Of a stretch of 13,397 nucleotides of DNA, positions 1-7,657 are shown piece after piece; positions within the stretch are counted from its first letter, which is position 1; every line of letters starts with the position of its first letter. The stretch comes from Gracilaria vermiculophylla (lineage: Eukaryota; Rhodophyta; Florideophyceae; Gracilariales; Gracilariaceae). The position numbers were made by a program, and so were the translations under genes. A model generated the notes under the pieces. It saw nothing but the letters and a program-made list of their open reading frames with translations. It was not told where the DNA came from and made no database searches. The DNA is taken from assembly GCA_019155205.2 (NCBI GenBank), contig JAHNZQ020000079.1, positions 1,479,452-1,492,848 on the forward strand, in the 5' to 3' direction.

Positions 1-1
1 G

Positions 2-937
2 GCTGAAGTTTCTGTTCATTCCAACCGACTACTAAAGCGCGTGATCGAAGTCGATGAATGCACTCAGGATGGGGATGCACTCCACTTTCAAACAGCTGAA
101 GGCCCCTGTCGTGCTCGGGAATTGGCGCCTAGCGCTTGGGCGACCCTCAGAGGAAGAAAAGGGGACTTCTTGGAGAGTATTGGGGATCAGCGTCTGATAA
201 AAATTGACAGCTGGACCAACAACACGTTTGAGGCTACAACCATCAGTTTAGAAGGACATGAAGACACCATTGTATTCTGGAATAACAGTCAAGTCAAAAT
301 GTACTGTGATGACTTGGGAGAAGAAAACGATTTAGAGGTGGATTCTATAAATGGGCACTGCGCCGTCATACTGAAAGAAACACCGGATATTCTGCATCTT
401 GTTAAAGTGCATCGCACAACAAATGTGTCGGACTTGGAGCTAACTGTTGACCGATCTGAGTATATTGACGTGGCAGGAGTCAAATTGGGTGAAATACATG
501 GAGCCTTAGATGAGATTATGTTCGCCTCCGTAACAATTGCCAAAAGGTATTTGGCGCTTGGGGTTTCCACCACCGAAGGTCAAATTGTTCAAGAGTACTA
601 CACAGGAGCATCAACCGTGTCAAGGATACTTCGCACAATGATTGACGGATATGGCGGCGACGCTGTACGAAACGAAGAGTATTACGTTGAACGAGTACTG
701 GCAACGCGACGCACATGGTCTGTGGTTTTTCTGTGCGCGGTTATTTTGCTCTCAGTGGTGGCCTGTGTAGCCACTAGACAAAACACAAGAATTTCAGTAC
801 CATTCGACATTACCAGCGCGATCAAAAAGCTATCGATCATTGATAGAGTTGAAACATGCACTACAACGGGCAACTGGCCAATCATTTACTCGTCAAGCCG
901 TAGAAAACCTCTTTCGAGTGTGGCTCAAGAGCGATAG
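2..937 (+). CDS. Single-pass membrane protein with glycosylatable N-terminal region, 5' partial
   Basis: The frame is open from the first bases of the window to the TAG at 935-937. The codon at 41 is GTG and there is no in-frame ATG before about 299, so the true start most likely lies outside the window. About 311 codons are visible. Numbering from codon 41, one hydrophobic stretch (SVVFLCAVILLSVVACVAT, residues 227-245, about 719-775) is preceded by RR and followed by RQNTR. This suggests a membrane anchor with a short tail of about 50 residues inside. The region before it carries three N-x-S/T sequons (residues 60, 81 and 128), as expected if it faces the lumen or the outside. No catalytic motif is recognised. 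I infer a type I membrane protein. The family is unnamed; I have only an impression of similar oomycete proteins. No frameshift or in-frame stop is seen. A possible poly(A) signal follows the stop. Confidence 0.7.
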   Translation, partial: AEVSVHSNRLLKRVIEVDECTQDGDALHFQTAEGPCRARELAPSAWATLRGRKGDFLESIGDQRLIKIDSWTNNTFEATTISLEGHEDTIVFWNNSQVKMYCDDLGEENDLEVDSINGHCAVILKETPDILHLVKVHRTTNVSDLELTVDRSEYIDVAGVKLGEIHGALDEIMFASVTIAKRYLALGVSTTEGQIVQEYYTGASTVSRILRTMIDGYGGDAVRNEEYYVERVLATRRTWSVVFLCAVILLSVVACVATRQNTRISVPFDITSAIKKLSIIDRVETCTTTGNWPIIYSSSRRKPLSSVAQER

Positions 938-969
938 CCATTGAGAAACAATGTTTTGCAATTCGCATC

Positions 970-975
970 AATAAA
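970..975 (+). terminator. Possible poly(A) signal AATAAA
   Basis: AATAAA lies 33 bases after the stop codon of the membrane-protein gene, in an A/T-rich 3' flank. Position and sequence fit a eukaryotic polyadenylation signal, but the hexamer is common by chance in such sequence. Confidence 0.4.
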
Positions 976-1129
976 ACTAAATTGAACGTTACGAAAATTA
1001 CATGAAAACCTACGCGGCATATACTTGGAAGAAAATACAATTTGCGCGGAGCTGGCAAAATGATTTTTGAATTCATCGTGGAGCTGCGCTGAGGCCTGAA
1101 TAGAACAAGTCCCCCGTCACCCAAGTTCA

Positions 1130-1420
1130 ATGTCTCAGGTCCCACCACAGGCTCCAACAAGCTTCTACTGGCCTCGCTCCCCAGTCTAGGATTTTGTTTC
1201 ATTTGTTTTCTTTGTCCAGCAATTACCGACTGCTACTCTGGAGCATGTCAGCTACACGCAGGCTACATGTGCAGCCTGCGCGGCACGTAATGGTATTGCC
1301 CACTCAGCCTTCTTCCACGCCATACAAGGATATCATATTGTTCGCGACGCGTACATGATAGAAAACGATGATGATATTAGGGACTTCAGCACAGGAAGTT
1401 CACGCTGGCGCACTGCTTAA
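1130..1420 (+). pseudogene. Broken or intron-containing small coding frame, product unknown
   Basis: Starting at ATG 1130, this frame reads MSQVPPQAPTSFYWPRSPV to a TAG at 1187-1189. It then stays open without interruption to TAA at 1418-1420. The later part (from QLPTATLEHVSYTQ through FSTGSSRWRTA) has a mixed, protein-like composition with no long low-complexity run. Just before it lies a pyrimidine-rich stretch ending in CAG at 1217-1219 (TTTTCTTTGTCCAG), which looks like a 3' splice site. Codons before and after are in the same phase. Either an intron removes the TAG, or the frame is a small gene killed by one nonsense change. A donor at 1137 (CAG|GTCCCA) would give an 83-base intron but is a weak match. 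No family is recognised, and the frame may still be chance. Confidence 0.3.
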
Positions 1421-1759
1421 AAATCTCGTATCATGTGAGTTTTCTTACTGTCGTGATTTAGCATAGCAGAGAACAGCTATCTGTCGAACTGTATAAAATG
1501 ATTTGGATTTAATGTCTAGCTTCTGGTGACACGAGTCGCAGAATCTCAAGAAAGTTTATCTACGCCCAATCATAGGGTGTCTATAAAGTAGCTTTAATGT
1601 CAAATCAGAAAATGCAAGAATTAGCTTTAGAGATGGATAGCTCAGAACGATTGTGTGTGATCAAATTGTAACTAGCCGCGTTTCGAACACCAGCCACACT
1701 CATGGCACTTGCAATGAAACGTGGCCATGTAATGGGCACAATTATCACATATGCCCACC
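1421..1759. other. Intergenic stretch, no gene seen
   Basis: No frame of useful length and no RNA gene is visible. On the minus strand it contains the 3' flank of the zinc-finger gene, including an ATTAAA (plus 1593-1598) about 165 bases past its stop that could be a weak poly(A) signal. The part next to the stop (about 1670-1759) reads as a cysteine-rich peptide in another frame, described under findings. Confidence 0.5.
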
Positions 1760-3229
1760 TCATTTCCGAGGCCCACACTCCCTCTTGCGGTGGGCGTTCA
1801 GCTCATACTTTCTGCTGAACTTGCGGCGGCAAACTTCACATTCCCACTCCCTTAGGTCGGGAGTGATAGGATTTGTGCCATGAACGGTATTGCAATGCCT
1901 CAACATATGATCTTTTTTCGCAGTGGTGTAGGGACACATGTCACATTGGTAAAAAGTAGTGGTTTCTACAACAACTTCCTTTTTGCTCTTTCTGGGATCG
2001 TTTGGGATTTGTTCCGGATGAAAATTTCTAATATGGGACATCAGGGCAAATTTTTTGTTGAAGCGACTGTCACAGTGAGGGCACTGGAATCCTTGAGTAC
2101 CAGAGTGCACGCTTCCCATGTGTTTGTGCTTGCCCTGACTGTTCTTCAGAATAAGGGGACAGAAATCGCATTTCATTCTATTTCTCATTCCCCGTTCATC
2201 AACAATATGACTTCGTCTCATATGAGTTTGGAGCGCTCTGTGGTCTCCAAAGCGTTTTTTGCAAATCATACATTCCAGAAGTTGACTCTGATCAACTCGT
2301 GGGAGCACCAAGTCGTGTCGGTCATACTTCACCTTTTCGTGGAGTCCAGTCCGAATGTTACTTGGGCCCTGCTCTTCTTGAGGAGGCAGAAGATCAAGTA
2401 TGTCCGAAGTGGAATGATTATTCCTAGACGAGCGCTGACCGGTTCTGGACGAGCGCTCCCTATTTCTGGACGAGCTCTCACGGTGTCTGGACGAGTTCTG
2501 GTCGTCTGTAGATGAGCGCTGGTCGTCTGCAGAAGAGCGTTGATTTCCGCCAAACATGCGTTGATGGTCTCTCCATGAACCTGGCATGTTCCTAGGTGAG
2601 CGCCGAGGGATTCCGGATGAGCCTGGACTGTCCATGGACATGCGCCTGCTGTTTTCGGACGAACTTGGAACTCCACTGGACACACCCCTTGGGCCTCTAG
2701 ACGAACCAGGAGTGTCCCTCGATGAACGCTGGTTTCCATCAGGCGCTCCCTCATTGCTCCCGAACAGGCGCTGATGATCTCTCCAGGAACCTGGCGTGTC
2801 TCTGGAGGGGCGCTGAGTGTTGCCAAACATGCGTTGGTGGTCTCTCCAGGAGCCCGGCATTTGTCTAGAACTGCGTCGCTGGTTTCGAGATGAACTTGAA
2901 ACGTCCATTGACAGGCGTCGATTGTTTCTGGACGACGCTGGAACGTCTGTCAACATACGTCGCAGAGTGTTTCCAGACGAACCGGCAATACTCCGAGAGG
3001 AACGATGGTCATCGCTGGAAGAGTGATGCTCTTCTTGAGAGGAACGCTGCTCATCGCTGGAGGATCGCTGATCATCATTGGAAGAAGGCTGATTCTCGCG
3101 GGATTCTTGCTGCTTCCTGATTCTGGATGAGCGTCGCATTTTTGTTCTTTTTTTGTAATAAAAGCTTAAGATTGTAAAGCCTAATGTGTTGCCTCGGTTT
3201 TCCATCGAGGATGAATAAATCGCATGCAT
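1760..3229 (-). CDS. C2H2-type zinc-finger protein with 33-unit Ser/Arg heptad array
   Basis: An intact 489-codon frame without introns. Residues 47-277 are 33 consecutive seven-residue units rich in S, R, D, N and Q (typical QRSSxD/N). Three of the unit pairs carry PGSWRDHQRMFG or a close variant. A 39-residue linker follows, then five fingers: 320-341, 354-375, 383-404, 429-450 and 464-485. The first four are C-x2-C-x12-H-x4-H; the last ends in Cys (C2HC). Such fingers usually bind DNA, sometimes RNA or protein, so a nuclear role is likely. The many RS/SR pairs suggest phosphorylation by SR-type kinases (inference). The first ATG is at 3229. A second start at 3139 (ACAAAAATGCG, giving MRRSSRIRKQ) is at least as plausible, because the preceding 30 residues look like translated AT-rich leader. 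The upstream flank is very AT-rich. The whole architecture is not one I recognise. It may be a cellular regulator or a protein derived from a mobile element. Confidence 0.8.
   Translation of the reverse strand: MHAIYSSSMENRGNTLGFTILSFYYKKRTKMRRSSRIRKQQESRENQPSSNDDQRSSSDEQRSSQEEHHSSSDDHRSSRSIAGSSGNTLRRMLTDVPASSRNNRRLSMDVSSSSRNQRRSSRQMPGSWRDHQRMFGNTQRPSRDTPGSWRDHQRLFGSNEGAPDGNQRSSRDTPGSSRGPRGVSSGVPSSSENSRRMSMDSPGSSGIPRRSPRNMPGSWRDHQRMFGGNQRSSADDQRSSTDDQNSSRHRESSSRNRERSSRTGQRSSRNNHSTSDILDLLPPQEEQGPSNIRTGLHEKVKYDRHDLVLPRVDQSQLLECMICKKRFGDHRALQTHMRRSHIVDERGMRNRMKCDFCPLILKNSQGKHKHMGSVHSGTQGFQCPHCDSRFNKKFALMSHIRNFHPEQIPNDPRKSKKEVVVETTTFYQCDMCPYTTAKKDHMLRHCNTVHGTNPITPDLREWECEVCRRKFSRKYELNAHRKRECGPRK
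2546..2671 (-). repeat. Copy A of 126-bp (six-heptad) duplication
   Basis: Encodes heptads 21-26 (VPSSSEN, SRRMSMD ... MPGSWRD, HQRMFGG). It matches heptads 8-13 at 2819-2944 both in protein order and in nucleotides; for example GCCAAACATGCGTTG and GGTCTCTCCA on the plus strand occur in both. This is an internal segmental duplication inside the heptad array. Confidence 0.75.
2819..2944 (-). repeat. Copy B of 126-bp (six-heptad) duplication
   Basis: Encodes heptads 8-13 (VPASSRN, NRRLSMD ... MPGSWRD, HQRMFGN). It lies exactly 273 bases (13 heptads) from copy A, so the duplication unit was probably a block of 13 heptads of which these six stayed most alike. Confidence 0.75.
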
Positions 3230-5203
3230 CTAAATAGGTATACGACTTCTCATTCTTTTCTTCCACAAAGAATGTTGCTGAAACGGAAGCACATATTATG
3301 ATCATCGAATTATCATGGAGCTTGAAATTATTATATCTCGTTGAACATCAACTTCTAAAACAAAGTGCAGTTTATGACATAATATATCGTTTTACAGTAC
3401 GTACATATTCTGTGAATTATGAAGGAATTCTATTTAAGAACTTTTGAACTGAATAAATGCACAGAAAAACGTCATATAGACAGTTCAACATTTATATGAG
3501 ATGAAATAGAATCCTAAATAGTTAGTCATCAAAATTATCTCTTTTTATCCCAATTAGTCACATATAATAGAGTTTCTAGTCAATAAGTAAATATTATTCT
3601 ATGGAGAAAAAATTGAAGAGGCGGTTTTTGTTAAAACCAAATCATGTTTATTTTACCATATACAGATAGAGATATAAAACCTCATCAGTAAATCAATGCC
3701 TAACATTTTACTCAATACTCAATCTTTGCATTATTCATTGCCATAAATTTTCAAATCTTTCAAAAGGTAAAATTTAATGGTATCTTAATCGAATCCCGCA
3801 GCGTTTAACCAGCTCACTAAACTGACTCTGCCGTTTTTTTTGATATTTTTGCAGAAGCAATTTGGGCGTCCAATTAGTTCATTCCATACTCTAAAATGAA
3901 CCCTTTGAAATATAATTCAAAAGTTTTCATTGTTTGTCTCTGAAAGTAATTCGAAAACCTTCGTGCAGTATTGAAACTCTAAATATAAAAATTTGGATAC
4001 ATCCATACTGTGACCTCATACTTCTAAATATAAATTTGTAAATTACCTACATAAATTTTTAACAAACACACGATGAGGTATATCGTTTATGTTGCATATG
4101 TTTCCCTAGATTTCGAAAACTATCGAGGCGATGGTTTATTTGTTGTATGAACCACTACTGGATGTTTGGAGTATTAAACGTATATTCTGTAAATTAGAAA
4201 TATTCGAAATTCTGAAATGCTTTTTAGAAGCTGCCATGAGTCAAGAACAATTTTTCAAAGTTTCATCATCGTGATTTTCAAGTGCCACGTTATGTATTAT
4301 ATTATTTTAATTATACACATCAGTTTCTAAACGAGACCTCCAAGCATGTAAGAAAGCGTCGATCACAAAGCCAATAAAAATAGCTGACATTTTTGGTTTT
4401 ATTTTCATAGACTTTGTGTTTTTTGCTCAAATATATCTATCGTTTCACAATATTTTCACTGAGGCAAAAAATATGCTTAACTAGGAAATCCATTTTGAAT
4501 CGAAATTATTAATTTGGTGTGAAACAAAACTGATGCCTCAAGCAATTCTATCGATCAATTTCCGTCAACATATTCCAAACTTTTAACCTGTATCCCATTG
4601 GAAATAAAGTTTTTAGTTCTTTGAAATGAGCTTTACAAAGTAGGTCCTTTATGCAAAAGCAACTGTCCTGAAAACTAACATTTCCCCATTTATTCAAGCG
4701 TAATTAATATTGTAAGAAAAAAGCATCGTTTTCTTTACATTCTTTTCGTCTTTCTCTTTCGCTCTTCTATTTTTTATATAGATAACTATTCTTTAATCCA
4801 TAAAAGTCCAAAATGTTTCAACATATACTGTCCGTGAATCTTCTTTGTTTTGGAACGACTTTCAGAATACTTTTTAGTGTAGATTAAGTAATTGGACTTT
4901 TCTTAGTCATTGGACTATTCATGTATTACTACTGATCTACATGATTGAGAAATTCAGTACTGATGTCGAGTTACGTATGTGATATTGCACTCGTCTTTGT
5001 ATCCGAAATTCTTCATGGAATGTAATGGGTGTGTCCTGTAAGCATGTCACACTGGAACTAAAGACGTTGACATTTTCTGGTCTCAACAATTGCAAGTAAT
5101 TATAGGTTTGGATCGCGAAACTGAAAGGTGATGTGGATTTTGGATTGGCTGCATAACATGTCTACGACAAAAGGCGACCAAAGATTGCACAGCTCCTTCC
5201 AAG
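3230..5203. other. AT-rich block without a convincing gene
   Basis: From about 3280 to 5040 the sequence is clearly far more A/T-rich than the rest (by eye near 30% G+C, against close to 50% elsewhere). All frames are short. I see no terminal inverted repeats, no tandem array and no RNA gene. The part next to 3229 must hold the promoter and 5' leader of the zinc-finger gene, but no clear core element is recognised. Small local features: a pyrimidine-rich tract at 4728-4776 ending in TATATAG, and one 43-codon minus-strand peptide-like frame at 3785-3916. From about 5040 the composition returns to the window average before the retroelement begins. Confidence 0.6.
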
Positions 5204-5610
5204 ATAACCAGTATCGAGGTCTGCATGTTCGAGCATGGGGAAGGATCGCGAATTAATCGAGTGCAATATGGTGCGCGCATGCGATAGCAGAGAACGGGCA
5301 CACCCCTTGGCATTTGGTTCCCTCACAGAGATGGTCGGTGGCGCGCAAGGGGGTTCTTTTGTAGGGTGTACCCCGCAGTCGGTTCCTCATTAAGTAGCGA
5401 AATCTAAATCGAATCGGACAGACCCATTTGTGTCTAGTGGACGGGGTCATTGGGTTGAGAAACTGACTGGCAAGGTTCAAGCACTTCCATCGATGCATTT
5501 TGTATGTTCCCGGTAATTTACTTAACGCAGGAACAAACTTGAGTGGGAAAACGGCAAACCGATAACGCACATTGAGTATGTTATAACAGCGCCACATGAT
5601 TGCACAACCA
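5204..5610 (-). repeat. 3' LTR of the minus-strand element
   Basis: The stretch 5204-5350 aligns with 10258-10405. Shared blocks include GGTCT, TCGAGC, GATCGC, GCGCGCA, GGGCACA, CCTTGG and GGTCCG/GGTCGG. After a gap of about 125 bases the alignment resumes at 5482-5530 with 10412-10445 (CACTTCCA, then GTTCCCGGTAATT against GTTACCCGCGATTAG). The integrase frame ends at 5629, just outside the proposed outer end near TGTGCAATCATG (minus strand, about 5604-5615). Exact ends are uncertain. No clear polypurine tract or target duplication is visible. Confidence 0.7.
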
Positions 5611-5628
5611 TAAGGTGAAAGCATCAAT

Positions 5629-7230
5629 TCAGAGAGAAGTTGCGATAGTGCGTTGCCGCTTCGTGCCGTTCTCTACGACCTCCAACAAGTATTCTCGTTT
5701 ATGGTCAGGGACATCTTCTTTCAGCGAATTGTGTAATACCCAGTCAGTTTCCTTTGAGTTAGAACCGCACTACATGACTTGTAGTTCGATGTCGCCCTGA
5801 CTACAACGAATGTTATGGATTTCGTTAACAACGTAAAGCTCACCCGACTGGTATAAGAGATGGTTGAGAAATTCTTCTGTAACATTGAAGTCCTTGCTGC
5901 GTAAATCATTGAGCCTTCTTCCGTGAACGTCCTCTCATTTGCCATCAAGGAAGCTTTCGACCAAGAATATGTATTCTCTTCTACATTCAACAACTCGGAA
6001 AGATTTTTGCCATGTCAATGACGGTTTGCGGGTGCACTCTCGTTGCGGTATACCGCGCAAGACGTAGTCACCTTCGCTGAAGTTGATAGCGTTTACGTGC
6101 ATCTTCCAGTTGTGCTAAGCTATCGCAGCTTGCCGTTTCTTAGTTAAACGTTCCCCTACTTCTTTGTGCATTGCTTACAGGGATTTTACAAAATTTGTTA
6201 AATAATTGCACTGCGCACGGTGAATGTCGTATATAGAACGCATGTGGATCTCAGATCCGATCTTATGCGTAATTTCACCAAGCGGTTTGTCCTGCGGATG
6301 ACCCGTGAAAACTGTGAAAGGGCAACGGTAATCGAGACGATTTGAGGATAGTAATGTTCAGAGCAGACTACACGACGGGCATGATGCTAGGCCAATACCG
6401 TTATGGTGTCTGATACTCGAGAGTAGCGCGCGTCTCGTCTTTTGTAGCTTGCCATTAACTAATTCGACCGTACCAATCCTCCAAGGACAGTAGGCGAGGG
6501 TGAAATGGTGCACTGAATTGGTTCTTTCCCGAAGAAATCGTACCAGATCGTTCTTGAAATGAGAGCCCCGGTCTGAAACTCATTGATGAACGACGCCAAA
6601 ACTGGCGAGCTAATCGATGCCGCCTCCAGTAACGGTCCCACCAGTTGTATCTCTGGTCGGCGTTAGCCACACAAAACCGCTATGGTCCTCCATGAAGACA
6701 AGTACACAGATTTAACTGTTCTCTTCGTCTGACACGAAACAAAAATCGATATAGAGCACCTTGTTGGCTTCTGTAGCGTGCATGGAATGACTTAAAGAAC
6801 GCAGTACGATCATGCCGGTCTCTGTATAGGGATAATGCAGGCAGTAACGTACAAACGACTCGAAATCGTGACTCATGCTAGCCGATTGGAAATGGGCCAT
6901 GATATAAGCAAGGGTTAGGCGCCTACTTTGGTGATTACCGTGTTCTATATGACCGGCTATCATGACGCAAAACTTGAGAAGCTCATCATCTATTGGTATC
7001 AATACGATGTCCTTCTTGGTTTCGATAAGATCGTGGGTGTTTCTGAAAGACGTGGGTGTCTTCTATTTCGATGCAGATTGCGAGGTTTTGATGTCCTGTA
7101 GATTAGGCCGGACCTCCTTTGAATCCAAACGGGGGGTGATTGGGTCGCATATGAGCACATTGGCTAGAGAGACACTGGTAGCGTCTACGGAACGCTTAGA
7201 ATTCATCCTCCAACAAGAGAACAAGTTGTC
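5629..7230 (-). pseudogene. Integrase with chromodomain, Ty3/gypsy, broken
   Basis: In one frame ending at TGA 5629-5631. The N-terminal zinc module is at about 6830-6951: H-x5-H is present (H at 6949-6951), but its second Cys is replaced, giving CLHY. Catalytic core residues are all present: Asp in LYIDF (6745-6747), Asp in VSDRGSHF (6571-6573), and Glu in GTVELVN (6463-6465), with the family's 35-residue D-E gap. A C-terminal module follows (EGDYVLRGIP ... FRVVECRREY). Then comes a chromodomain-like segment (about 5707-5844: GELYVVNEI, ELQVM, TDWV), which in this family guides integration to modified chromatin. About ten in-frame stops interrupt it, including one at a position where chromodomains usually carry Trp. 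The enzyme would join element DNA to host DNA; this copy cannot. Confidence 0.85.
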
Positions 7231-7657
7231 CTAGACGTTCCATTCACTGGGCAGGTGCTCACCAACGTAACTAGCTTCAAAAAGCTTTATTTCCCAATGC
7301 ATGAGATTGCTCGTGGTTTGCCGAGCGAATCCAGGATCTCTGCCGTACGGGTCGTAGAAGAAAACGAGGTTTGCGTGATCTGTGATCATAGCCACTTCGC
7401 GCCCCATGAAGAGGTAATGCATTGCTTCTACGATTGACTTCCCTTCCTTTTCAGGAACCGACCAGTTGGCGGCTGATCCGGGGGAAAACATCGGGCAAGA
7501 AGCATAGCGCTTCGTGAAGCTGTTTTTCGATGTACTTTGTGCAGCCTTCATCAGTTACTTGGGTGAGAATCGCACCCCAGTGAATGTCCGACGCATCGGT
7601 AGAGAGAGAAAGGTGGAAGCCAGACTTGGGATGCGCGATCTTGACAGAGGCTGCGAG
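7231..7657 (-). pseudogene. RNase H domain, Ty3/gypsy, frameshifted
   Basis: Follows directly on the reverse transcriptase. Acidic residues expected of RNase H are visible: Asp in LSTDASDIHWG (7595-7597), Glu in SIVEAMH (7426-7428) and Asp in MITDHANL (7378-7380). The frame changes once at about 7480-7500, near a GGGGGAAAA run on the plus strand. The first Asp and the later two residues are therefore in different frames. The domain would degrade the RNA strand of the RNA-DNA hybrid during reverse transcription. A tether follows (EIKLFEASYVGEHLPSEWNV) and then a stop at 7231-7233 at the junction with integrase. Confidence 0.85.

Larger units (their letters stand above)
2399..3091 (-). repeat. 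21-bp coding minisatellite, 33 units
   Basis: The DNA repeats with a 21-base period and encodes residues 47-277 of the zinc-finger protein. All 33 units are exactly seven codons long, with no insertion or deletion breaking the phase. Units vary in sequence; the core is S-S flanked by R, D or N. The left part of the array, at 2399-2545 (protein C-terminal side), and the right end are the most regular. The middle carries the PGSWRDHQR-type units. The constant length points to growth by unequal crossing-over or slippage with selection to keep the frame. Confidence 0.85.

Noticed and set aside
1258..1279. Inverted repeat GCAGGCT - 8 bases - AGCCTGC
   Set aside because: A seven-base stem is expected by chance in a window this size. 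There is no T-run or other context that gives it a role.
1880..2515. A 211-codon plus-strand frame opposite the zinc-finger gene
   Set aside because: It is antisense to the finger and heptad coding sequence. Its length comes from the codon pattern of that gene, and its translation shows no domain.
2329..2826. A 165-codon minus-strand frame in another phase of the heptad array
   Set aside because: Because the repeat is 21 bp, a multiple of three, every frame without a stop in the unit stays open. The fingers are only in the 1760-3229 frame.
2399..3091. CRISPR-like regular repeats
   Set aside because: The units are contiguous 21-bp coding repeats with no spacers, and they keep one reading frame into the zinc fingers.
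3075..3305. A 76-codon minus-strand frame overlapping the start of the zinc-finger gene
   Set aside because: It crosses the AT-rich leader in another phase and ends inside the heptad array. There is no support beyond being open.
5083..5627. Minus-strand frames of 76 and 124 codons
   Set aside because: They lie in the degenerate LTR of the older element and its flank, and show no coding features.
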